A program made the position numbers and the translations under genes. The notes beneath the pieces were generated by a model, which was given only the letters and a program-made list of their open reading frames with translations, was not told the DNA's origin and did no database searches. A DNA stretch of 6,337 nt from JBFEYJ01 sp041562215 (GTDB lineage: Bacteria > Pseudomonadota > Gammaproteobacteria > Thiohalomonadales > Thiohalomonadaceae), in contig JBFEYJ010000175.1 in NCBI GenBank assembly GCA_041562215.1, positions 1-6,337 on the forward strand, read 5' to 3'. Position 1 is the first letter of the stretch, and each line of letters opens with the position of its first letter. Of this stretch, positions 1 to 6,337 are shown in pieces.

Positions 1-185
1 GGGTAGAAACGGAAGTTGATCCGGCCATCGGTGCGCGACTTAATCTCGTCGGCGCCCTTGCGCATTTCGTTCATCCAGCTGGTCCCGTCAGGGGCGATGC
101 TGGCGATCTTGAAGGTGACAGCCTGGGAGGCTAAAGAAAATAGCAGGGCAAAGCCCACCAGGAATGCGCTGGTAATACGATACAT
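1..185 (-). CDS. dctP: DctP-type TRAP transporter substrate-binding protein, N-terminal fragment
   Basis: This is the first 61 codons of a periplasmic solute receptor for a TRAP (tripartite ATP-independent periplasmic) transporter; the rest lies beyond the left edge. Residues 1-22 form a signal peptide: an Arg at position 3, a hydrophobic core (AFLVGFALLFSLA) and a likely cleavage after ASQA. The mature start, VTFKIASIAPDGTSWMNEM followed by a Lys/Glu-rich helix and a beta strand ending FRFY, is the usual opening of DctP family receptors, in which this strand-helix-strand forms the first lobe. The ATG follows an AGGAG with 11 bases between. It is 14 bases downstream of the tatT stop, so the two genes are almost certainly one transcript. 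Pairing with TatT points to the TPAT subgroup (TatP_T in Treponema). The ligand cannot be told from this fragment. Family call is confident from motif and context; substrate unknown. Confidence 0.88.
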   Translation of the reverse strand, partial: MYRITSAFLVGFALLFSLASQAVTFKIASIAPDGTSWMNEMRKGADEIKSRTDGRINFRFY

Positions 186-196
186 GTCGGGAAAAA

Positions 197-201
197 CTCC
201 T
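197..201 (-). promoter_or_regulatory. Ribosome binding site of dctP, overlapping the tatT stop
   Basis: AGGAG on the minus strand, 11 bases before the dctP ATG. The tatT stop codon TAG (202-200) shares its last two bases with this element (TTTTTAGGAG). Ribosomes ending tatT therefore stop directly on the dctP initiation signal, which suggests translational coupling of the two transporter subunits. Confidence 0.7.
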
Positions 202-1054
202 AAAAATAATCTGCTGAAGACTCAAGCAGTTCTTTGGCCTGGCGTTGGGCCAGAACATTGCCCAGCGTCAGTCCGGGTTGGATCGGGTCGGCAGTCAACA
301 CATCCTTCAGCAGGCTGTCATGCAATTCCCGGTTGAACATCAGACGGGCGTAACGGCGTGCATATTCCACCTTGGCCATCAGGTCATACCCGCCGGAGAT
401 GGCGATGGCCTTCTCGAACTCGCGCTTTCCCTCCTCGGGTTTTCCTCCCATGGCCGGAGGAAGCTGGGTGCGTATTATACCGAGATAGAGGTGCGGCTGC
501 CCGTTTTCGTAGTCATCCTTCAGTGCCGTTACGCGCTCGAACATCGCCTCGACCTTTGGCAAATCGGCGACGGCGTTCCAGTCGCTGCTATGGGTCTGGA
601 TCCAGAGTGCCCATGAGAGGGCATAGGCATACAATGCCGGGAGGTCCTGGTAGGCCAGAGTATCGAGTACGGGTAGCAGCTCACTGTAGGCGTTCCGATC
701 CACCTCACACACCTTTGGGCGGTCAAGACAGAGGGCACGACGGGCATACGATCGCGCCTTATCACTCATTTTCCGTGCACGCTCAAGGTCTTCGACAAAA
801 ACAGCGGCATAGGCACTATAAAGTTTGGCCCCGGCGATCAGCGTGTGTTTATTGAGCGGATCCCCTTCGATCAGGCTGTCGAGCAGCAGCAGATAGGCAG
901 GTGCTCCGGCGCGCACTGTATCCGGGTCATCCTGATTGAGAATGGCCTGAGAAAGGTTATTACCCAGTCTTGTAGTAACCATGGAGGTACAGGCGCTGAG
1001 GCTTAGCCCTATTAGCAGCAGGGCAAGAAAGCGTAAGAGTCTCGAGTGGTGCAA
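200..1054 (-). CDS. tatT: TatT, TRAP transporter-associated TPR lipoprotein
   Basis: This encodes an outer- or inner-membrane-anchored periplasmic lipoprotein of the TatT component family. In Treponema pallidum, TatT (Tp0956) is a helical TPR-like trimer that docks with the receptor TatP_T. From the TTG start at 1054 the protein has 284 residues, normal for the family. Residues 1-21 are a short basic then hydrophobic signal ending in the lipobox LSAC, with the lipidated Cys at 22. The rest is helical, with recognisable family blocks: AGAPAYLLLLDSLIEGDP near 49-66, an ALSWALWIQTHSSDW block near 145-159, LYLGIIRTQLPPAMGGKPEE near 192-211, and the C-terminal VLAQRQAKELLESSADYF. The in-frame ATG at 1135 would add 27 residues before the signal peptide and has no Shine-Dalgarno; the TTG has AAAGGA eight bases upstream. 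dctP follows after 14 bases. Family assignment is from recalled motifs; the ligand is unknown. Confidence 0.87.
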   Translation of the reverse strand: MHHSRLLRFLALLLIGLSLSACTSMVTTRLGNNLSQAILNQDDPDTVRAGAPAYLLLLDSLIEGDPLNKHTLIAGAKLYSAYAAVFVEDLERARKMSDKARSYARRALCLDRPKVCEVDRNAYSELLPVLDTLAYQDLPALYAYALSWALWIQTHSSDWNAVADLPKVEAMFERVTALKDDYENGQPHLYLGIIRTQLPPAMGGKPEEGKREFEKAIAISGGYDLMAKVEYARRYARLMFNRELHDSLLKDVLTADPIQPGLTLGNVLAQRQAKELLESSADYF

Positions 1055-1062
1055 GGGAGCTG

Positions 1063-1068
1063 TCCTTT
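1063..1068 (-). promoter_or_regulatory. Ribosome binding site selecting the TTG start of tatT
   Basis: AAAGGA on the minus strand, eight bases before the TTG at 1054. It decides the start: this TTG gives a 21-residue lipoprotein signal peptide, whereas the upstream ATG at 1135 lacks a ribosome binding site and would put the lipobox Cys at residue 49, too far in for a normal signal. Confidence 0.6.
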
Positions 1069-1088
1069 GACGGAGGGTACCGGGAGAA

Positions 1089-1117
1089 AGGCTAGCGTTT
1101 TTTGGTGTTATGGACAA
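1089..1117 (-). promoter_or_regulatory. Candidate sigma-70 promoter of tatT-dctP
   Basis: On the minus strand, TTGTCC (1117-1112) and TAGCCT (1094-1089) are separated by exactly 17 bases, including an A6 tract. The -35 matches consensus at four of six positions, the -10 at only three, so the element is weak. It would start transcription near 1082, giving a leader of about 28 bases that contains the AAAGGA site. That geometry also places the ATG at 1135 outside the transcript. This is a motif reading only; readthrough from the tRNA-Leu promoter is an alternative source of tatT mRNA. Confidence 0.33.
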
Positions 1118-1232
1118 GCAGGGAGTAGCGCGCATGATTCGGAATATGCAAATGATTGCCGGTATCGAGGTGCTCCTGACATCGAATGCGAGTCACAGGA
1201 TAGGGAAGTGAGTCTTTATGGGGGGATGTAGA

Positions 1233-1319
1233 TGGTACCGAGGGTCGGACTCGAACCGACAAGGTGTTGCCACCGGGGGATTTTGAATCCCCTGCGTCTA
1301 CCAATTTCGCCACCCCGGC
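1233..1319 (-). tRNA. tRNA-Leu, anticodon CAA
   Basis: A complete class II tRNA of 87 bases with encoded CCA (1235-1233). The acceptor stem is GCCGGGG against CCUCGGU, with discriminator A73. The D arm is GCG/CGC with a loop containing GGTAGA. The anticodon stem is GGGGA/UCCCC around the loop UUCAAAA, so the anticodon is CAA (1285-1283), which reads UUG codons. A long variable arm, GGTG-GCAA-CACC, and a T arm GTCGG/CCGAC with loop TTCGAGT complete the leucine-type fold; the body resembles the E. coli leuX product. Pair 1-72 is a G-U wobble instead of the expected G-C. The anticodon is not of the GUN type, so this tRNA is not a substrate of the neighbouring Tgt/QueA. No clear intrinsic terminator follows before tatT. 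Confidence 0.97.
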
Positions 1320-1330
1320 AAGGGAGAGGC

Positions 1331-1359
1331 ATTATATAAGGGAAAAGGGAAAAGGTAAA
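1331..1359 (-). promoter_or_regulatory. Strong sigma-70 promoter of tRNA-Leu
   Basis: On the minus strand the -10 is a perfect TATAAT (1336-1331). The -35 TTTACC (1359-1354) matches consensus at four of six positions, with a 17-base spacer. The next bases, GCCTCTCC, form a GC-rich discriminator of the sort seen at stringently controlled stable-RNA promoters. Transcription would begin near 1324, leaving a leader of about five bases before the mature tRNA 5' end at 1319. The -35 and spacer are made of the GGKAAAA heptad repeat. Confidence 0.8.
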
Positions 1360-1367
1360 AGGTAAAA
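1340..1367. repeat. Four tandem copies of a 7-base unit (GGGAAAA x2, GGTAAAA x2)
   Basis: Plus-strand positions 1340-1346 and 1347-1353 read GGGAAAA, and 1354-1360 and 1361-1367 read GGTAAAA, giving 28 bases of perfect phase with one variable position. The block supplies the spacer and -35 hexamer of the tRNA-Leu promoter read on the other strand. It sits in a long purine-rich stretch that runs from about 1320 to 1400. Short tandem units can change copy number by replication slippage. Confidence 0.9.
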
Positions 1368-1374
1368 TCGCAGA

Positions 1375-1407
1375 GGGTAGGGGGGAGGGGCTGAAAAAAG
1401 CCCTGGG
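1375..1407 (+). other. G-run cluster and short hairpin between tRNA-Leu and queA
   Basis: Four G runs (GGG at 1375, six G at 1380, GGGG at 1387, GGG at 1405) lie in 33 bases. Loops would be 2, 1 and 14 bases, so a canonical three-tetrad quadruplex with short loops is not met. The same bases include a competing six-pair hairpin, GGGGCT (1387-1392) with AGCCCT (1399-1404) around a six-base A-rich loop. Neither strand has a T tract after the hairpin, so it is not a standard terminator. Role unknown. Confidence 0.4.
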
Positions 1408-1439
1408 AGCGATAGTTTCCGCTTAATTCCAGCAACCTG

Positions 1440-1470
1440 TTACCTGATATCCGGGTTCCTGTTGTATCAT
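1440..1470 (+). promoter_or_regulatory. Candidate promoter of the queA operon
   Basis: TATCAT at 1465-1470 matches the -10 consensus at five of six positions. The only -35-like hexamer is TTACCT (1440-1445), at three of six with a long 19-base spacer, so that half is poor. A start seven to ten bases after the -10 falls at 1477-1480, at or within three bases of the queA ATG, which would give a leaderless or near-leaderless mRNA. Inference from motifs only. Confidence 0.4.
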
Positions 1471-1479
1471 TCGCGCCCT

Positions 1480-2556
1480 ATGCAACGTAGCGACTTCCAT
1501 TTCACCCTTCCCGAGGAGCTCATTGCCCAGCGTCCGTCCGCCGAGCGACGGGGTAGCCGGCTGTTGATGCTTGATGGTGCCAAAGGTGTGCTGGAGGACA
1601 GGTTTTTCACCGATCTTCCCAGCCTGCTCCAGCCCGGCGATCTGCTGGTGTTCAACGACACACGGGTGATCCCTGCCCGCCTATACGGCCGCAAGGAGAG
1701 CGGCGGTCAGGTCGAGGTGCTGGTTGAACGGATCACTTCCGAGCGTGATGTACTGGCCCATGTGCGAGCCAGCAAATCGCCCAAAGCGGGAAGCTGGTTG
1801 ACCCTTGAGGAGGAGGTCGAGGTTCAGGTGACCGGGCGTGACGGTCAACTCTTCGCACTGCGATTTCCCGGACCGGTGCTGGAGATCCTCAAGCGGGTAG
1901 GTCATATGCCGCTACCACCTTATATTGATCGCGAGGCGGCCGAGAGTGACGCCGAGCGTTACCAGACGGTTTATGCACGCAAGGAGGGAGCGGTCGCCGC
2001 GCCCACTGCCGGTCTTCATTTCGACGAGGCGATGCTGGCGCACTTGAAGTTGATGGGTATCGAGTCGGCCTTTGTCACCTTGCATGTGGGCGCCGGCACT
2101 TTCCAGCCGGTGCGCGCTGACGATATCCGTGAGCATGTCATGCACTCGGAATACATTGAGGTCTCTGAGGCGGTGGTTGAGGCGGTGGCGCGAACCCGAG
2201 CGCGTGGCGGGCGGGTAATCGCGGTGGGCACCACTGTCGTCCGCTCGCTTGAGTCCGCGGCTCGCGCCAACCCAAAGGGGGAGTTGGCGCCTTATTCCGG
2301 TGAGACTGATATCTTCATTTATCCCGGCTATGTCTTCCGTGTCATCGATGCGATGATCACTAACTTCCACCTGCCCGAATCGACCCTGTTGATGCTGGTT
2401 AGTGCCTTTGCCGGTTATCCTCAGGTGATGAACGCCTACCGCCATGCGGTGGCAGAAAAATACCGCTTCTTCAGCTACGGAGATGCCATGTTCGTGCTGC
2501 CGCAGCAGCCCGCCGCACATGTCGCGGCACCCAGGATTCATGCGAGTGACGACTGA
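1480..2556 (+). CDS. queA: S-adenosylmethionine:tRNA ribosyltransferase-isomerase QueA
   Basis: QueA transfers and isomerises the ribosyl part of S-adenosylmethionine onto preQ1 at position 34 of tRNAs with GUN anticodons, forming epoxyqueuosine, the penultimate step of queuosine synthesis in the cytoplasm. The 358-residue protein is the usual length. Family blocks are all present: PGDLLVFNDTRVIPARLYGRK (52-72), GHMPLPPYID (141-150), AVAAPTAGLHF (171-181), TLHVGAGTFQPVR (200-212), AVGTTVVRSLE (248-258), TNFHLPESTLLMLVSAFAGY (294-313) and EKYRFFSYGDAM (326-337). The start at 1480 gives MQRSDFHFTLPEELIAQ, which aligns with the E. coli N-terminus; an in-frame TTG at 1462 would add six residues. 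No Shine-Dalgarno precedes either start, and a -10 element ends only nine bases before the ATG. It is the first gene of the operon and overlaps tgt by one base. Confidence 0.97.
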   Translation: MQRSDFHFTLPEELIAQRPSAERRGSRLLMLDGAKGVLEDRFFTDLPSLLQPGDLLVFNDTRVIPARLYGRKESGGQVEVLVERITSERDVLAHVRASKSPKAGSWLTLEEEVEVQVTGRDGQLFALRFPGPVLEILKRVGHMPLPPYIDREAAESDAERYQTVYARKEGAVAAPTAGLHFDEAMLAHLKLMGIESAFVTLHVGAGTFQPVRADDIREHVMHSEYIEVSEAVVEAVARTRARGGRVIAVGTTVVRSLESAARANPKGELAPYSGETDIFIYPGYVFRVIDAMITNFHLPESTLLMLVSAFAGYPQVMNAYRHAVAEKYRFFSYGDAMFVLPQQPAAHVAAPRIHASDD

Positions 2557-3671
2557 TGCAATTTGAACTGATCACCACCGACCAGCAGGCCCGCCGCGGC
2601 CGTCTTACCTTCGAACGTGGCACCGTAGAGACCCCGGCATTCATGCCGGTGGGTACCTATGGCACGGTAAAGGCGATGACCCCTGAGGAGCTTCAGGGGA
2701 TCGGTGCCGAGATCATCCTTGGCAACACCTTCCACCTGATGCTGCGCCCCGGTACAGAGGTGATCCGCGAACATGGCGACTTGCACAATTTCATGCACTG
2801 GCAGGGGCCGATCCTCACCGATTCCGGCGGCTTCCAGGTCTTCAGCCTGGGGGATATGAGAAAGATCACCGAGGATGGGGTCACCTTCGCCTCCCCGGTG
2901 GATGGCTCGAAGGTCTTCATGGGTCCGGAGGAGTCGATGGCGGTGCAGCGCGATCTTGGCTCCGATATTGTGATGATCTTCGACGAGTGCACCCCATATC
3001 CTGCCACCGAGGCTGAGACGCGCAAGTCGATGGAGCTGTCGCTACGCTGGGCCAAACGCTCGAAAATCGCCCATGGCGACAACCCCAACGCCCTGTTTGG
3101 TATCGTCCAGGGGGGAATGTATCAACAGTTGCGTCGTGAGTCGCTTGCCGGGTTAGTGGAGATCGGCTTCGACGGCTACGCCATCGGCGGCCTCTCCGTG
3201 GGTGAGCCCAAGGAGGAGATGATGGGCACACTGGAGGGGATCACCCCGCATATGCCCCAGGATAAACCACGTTACCTGATGGGGGTTGGCAAACCCGAGG
3301 ATATCGTCGAGGCGGTACGCCGTGGAGTGGATATGTTCGACTGCGTGATGCCCACCCGCAACGCACGTAATGGGCACCTGTTCACCAGCCAGGGGGTGGT
3401 GAAGATTCGCAATGCCGGTCATCAACACGACACCGGTCCACTGGATCCGGCTTGCGACTGCTACACCTGCCGGAACTACTCTCGCGCCTACCTCCGCCAC
3501 CTGGACAAGACCGGCGAGATCCTCGGCGCGCGGCTCAACACCATCCATAACCTTTATTATTACCAGCACCTGATGCGCGGGCTGCGCCAGGCCGTCAGCG
3601 AGGGGAAGCTGGAGGATTTTGTGAACGACTTCTATACCCAGCGGTCACAACCCGTACCGCCTATGCCATAA
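2556..3671 (+). CDS. tgt: Queuine/preQ1 tRNA-guanine transglycosylase Tgt
   Basis: Tgt swaps guanine 34 in the anticodon of tRNAs for Asn, Asp, His and Tyr with preQ1, the step before QueA. The protein has 371 residues, close to the 375 of E. coli. Visible active-site features are Asp89 in TDSGGFQVFSL (general acid/base), Asp143 and Cys145 in IFDEC and Gln185 in VQGG (base recognition), GGLSVGE (211-217), and the nucleophile Asp262 in MFDCVMPTRNARNG. The structural zinc site is Cys300, Cys302, Cys305 and His331. Cys145 with Val215 is the bacterial, preQ1-preferring type. Nothing essential is missing. The ATG overlaps the queA stop (TGATG) and has only a weak GAG-like upstream element, so coupled translation is likely. 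A 75-base gap with a hairpin follows before yajC. Confidence 0.98.
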   Translation: MQFELITTDQQARRGRLTFERGTVETPAFMPVGTYGTVKAMTPEELQGIGAEIILGNTFHLMLRPGTEVIREHGDLHNFMHWQGPILTDSGGFQVFSLGDMRKITEDGVTFASPVDGSKVFMGPEESMAVQRDLGSDIVMIFDECTPYPATEAETRKSMELSLRWAKRSKIAHGDNPNALFGIVQGGMYQQLRRESLAGLVEIGFDGYAIGGLSVGEPKEEMMGTLEGITPHMPQDKPRYLMGVGKPEDIVEAVRRGVDMFDCVMPTRNARNGHLFTSQGVVKIRNAGHQHDTGPLDPACDCYTCRNYSRAYLRHLDKTGEILGARLNTIHNLYYYQHLMRGLRQAVSEGKLEDFVNDFYTQRSQPVPPMP

Positions 3672-3686
3672 TAGGCCGTACCTGCG

Positions 3687-3706
3687 TTACGCCTGATGTG
3701 GCGTGA
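3687..3706 (+). other. Inverted repeat between tgt and yajC
   Basis: TTACGCC (3687-3693) and GGCGTGA (3700-3706) can form a seven-pair stem with one G-U pair and the six-base loop TGATGT. It begins 15 bases after the tgt stop. The following bases (GACCAACAACCC) have no T run, so an intrinsic terminator is unlikely. It could mark an mRNA processing or stability boundary between the queuosine and secretion halves of the operon; that role is inference. Confidence 0.5.
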
Positions 3707-3746
3707 GACCAACAACCCGAACCCAAGAACGACGTAAGGAACCACT

Positions 3747-4088
3747 ATGAGCTTTTTCATTTCCGATGCCCTCGCCGAAACCGCCCCTGCCGCTGCAGGT
3801 GCATCACAACCTGGTATGCTTGAGGCGTTGTTCCCATTTGTTATCCTTTTTATTGTTTTCTACTTTCTGCTGATTCGCCCGCAGTCCAAGCGCGCCAAAG
3901 AGCACAAGAAAATGGTCGAGGCATTGGCCAAAGGCGATGAAGTGCTTACCCAAGGCGGCATTTACGGCAAGATCATTGAGGTGAGCGAAGAGATTGTAAC
4001 TGTGGAACTGGCCGACAACGTCCAGGTAAAGCTACAGCGAGCAGCCGTGGCCAGTGTTCTGCCCAAGGGTACGATTAAAACCCTGTAA
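3747..4088 (+). CDS. yajC: Sec translocon accessory subunit YajC
   Basis: YajC is a small inner-membrane protein that associates with SecD and SecF in the holo-translocon; it is abundant and usually not essential. The protein has 113 residues (E. coli 110). A short Ala-rich N-terminus is followed by one membrane segment at about 28-43 (LFPFVILFIVFYFLLI). Next come the family signature RPQSKRAKEHKKM (44-56), with its positive cluster on the cytoplasmic side, and a small beta domain holding GDEVLTQGGIYGKIIEV and a VTVELADNVQVKLQR block. A good Shine-Dalgarno, AAGGA at 3736-3740, lies six bases before the ATG. This well-placed site, unlike those of queA and tgt, suggests independent and stronger translation. 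secD follows after a 67-base gap that contains a perfect hairpin. Confidence 0.97.
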   Translation: MSFFISDALAETAPAAAGASQPGMLEALFPFVILFIVFYFLLIRPQSKRAKEHKKMVEALAKGDEVLTQGGIYGKIIEVSEEIVTVELADNVQVKLQRAAVASVLPKGTIKTL

Positions 4089-4114
4089 CCCGTCTTTATC
4101 CAAAACAATAACTG

Positions 4115-4139
4115 TGCCCGCTGCAGGATAGAGCGGGCA
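4115..4139 (+). other. Perfect 8-bp hairpin between yajC and secD
   Basis: TGCCCGCT (4115-4122) pairs perfectly with AGCGGGCA (4132-4139) around the nine-base loop GCAGGATAG. No T tract follows, so it is not an intrinsic terminator. The loop holds AGGA (4125-4128), the only good Shine-Dalgarno-like element ahead of secD. The stem ends 16 bases before the likely ATG (4156) and four before the GTG at 4144, so it would lie within or beside the initiating ribosome's footprint. A role in setting secD translation is inference. Confidence 0.65.
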
Positions 4140-4155
4140 GCTCGTGAGTGTGATC

Positions 4156-6011
<1,856 letters not shown>

Positions 6012-6012
<1 letters not shown>

Positions 6013-6018
6013 GGGGGA
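6012..6018 (+). promoter_or_regulatory. Ribosome binding site of secF, overlapping the secD stop
   Basis: AGGGGGA begins at the last base of the secD TGA (6010-6012) and lies five bases before the secF ATG. Termination on secD thus places ribosomes on the secF initiation site, which fits the need for matched amounts of the two partner subunits. Confidence 0.65.
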
Positions 6019-6023
6019 ATACG

Positions 6024-6337
6024 ATGCAACTCTTCAAAAAAGAGACCCATATCAACTTCCTCGGCATGCGCAAGCCGGCGATGTTTCTGTCATTGTTGCT
6101 TATCTTGATCGCGATCGGCTCCATAGTGGTGCGTGGCTTCAACTTCGGCATCGACTTTACCGGCGGTACTCTGATCGAGGTGGGGTATCCGCAGAATGCT
6201 GAGCTGACCCAAATCCGCCAGACTCTCGACGATAGCGGTTACGGTGACGCGGTGGTACAGCACTTCGGTGCCGCCACCGAAGTGCTGATTCGTATTGCTC
6301 CACGCGAAGGTGTGAGCAGTGCTGAGCTGAGCGATAA
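6024..6337 (+). CDS. secF: Protein translocase subunit SecF, N-terminal fragment
   Basis: SecF is the smaller RND-type partner of SecD in the proton-driven translocation accessory complex of the inner membrane. Only the first 104 codons are present; the frame is open to the right edge and the rest is outside the window. A short cytoplasmic N-terminus, MQLFKKETHINFLGMRKP, of the Pseudomonas-like length (E. coli has a longer one), leads into the first membrane segment at about 19-36. The family signature RGFNFGIDFTGGTLIEV (37-53) follows, then the start of the periplasmic P1 domain (IRQTLDDSGYGDAVVQHFG, 64-82). Spacing from secD is 11 bases and the Shine-Dalgarno overlaps the secD stop. Nothing is unusual in the visible part. 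Confidence 0.97.
   Translation, partial: MQLFKKETHINFLGMRKPAMFLSLLLILIAIGSIVVRGFNFGIDFTGGTLIEVGYPQNAELTQIRQTLDDSGYGDAVVQHFGAATEVLIRIAPREGVSSAELSD

Noticed and set aside
1092..1103. GCTAGC followed by six T on the plus strand, considered as a terminator.
   Set aside because: The palindrome has no room for a loop and no plus-strand gene is upstream. On the minus strand the same bases read as the A6 tract of a promoter spacer.
1233..1260. 3' end of tRNA-Leu as an attachment site of an integrated element.
   Set aside because: No integrase gene, no duplicated tRNA tail and no change in gene character is visible within the window.
1387..1404. Six-pair hairpin with an A-rich loop between tRNA-Leu and queA, considered as a terminator.
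   Set aside because: No T tract follows on either strand and no gene ends nearby, so it does not meet the criteria of an intrinsic terminator.
1462..1479. TTG at 1462 as the queA start.
   Set aside because: It adds six residues absent from known QueA N-termini, has no ribosome binding site, and lies within a few bases of the likely -10.
1912..2541. Long minus-strand open frame inside queA (209 residues).
   Set aside because: It lies wholly antisense to a well-conserved gene, has no recognisable domain, and similar antisense frames occur in tgt and secD as expected from codon bias in GC-rich genes.
4144..4155. GTG at 4144 or 4150 as the secD start.
   Set aside because: The ATG at 4156 reproduces the conserved MxNRYPLWKY opening of SecD. 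The GTG codons remain possible, as the AGGA at 4125 is closer to them, but homology favours the ATG.

Overview
The window is chromosomal DNA from a gammaproteobacterium. The order queA-tgt-yajC-secD-secF, with a tRNA-Leu gene pointing away just upstream, is typical of that class. The proteins resemble Escherichia/Pseudomonas-type homologues along their whole length. GC content is moderately high by eye. The genus cannot be fixed from the sequence; a TRAP-type lipoprotein/receptor pair beside this locus would suit an environmental (marine, sulfur-oxidising or similar) lineage, but that is inference.

Layout. (1) Positions 1-1054, minus strand: tatT, a TPR-type TRAP-associated lipoprotein, followed by the first 61 codons of a DctP-like periplasmic receptor that runs off the left edge. 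(2) Positions 1055-1232: a spacer with a plausible tatT promoter and ribosome binding site, and no gene. (3) Positions 1233-1319, minus strand: a complete tRNA-Leu(CAA). (4) Positions 1320-1479: a divergent regulatory region with a strong tRNA promoter built over a four-copy heptad repeat, a G-rich stretch, and a -10 element almost touching the queA start. (5) Positions 1480-6337, plus strand: the queA-tgt-yajC-secD-secF operon, with secF cut by the right edge.

How the genes work together. Tgt inserts preQ1 into tRNAs with GUN anticodons, and QueA then converts it to epoxyqueuosine. The two genes overlap by one base and are probably translationally coupled. YajC, SecD and SecF form the accessory complex of the SecYEG translocon that uses the proton gradient to help pull proteins across the inner membrane. 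TatT and DctP would capture a ligand in the periplasm for a TRAP transporter whose membrane genes should lie beyond the left edge. The tRNA-Leu has anticodon CAA and is not a queuosine substrate, so its closeness to queA/tgt is syntenic, not functional.

All protein genes match known families. I see no evidence of an undescribed multi-gene system. The points most worth checking are in the non-coding sequence: the heptad-repeat tRNA promoter, a possibly leaderless queA mRNA, a hairpin ahead of secD, and an unusual G1-U72 pair in the tRNA.
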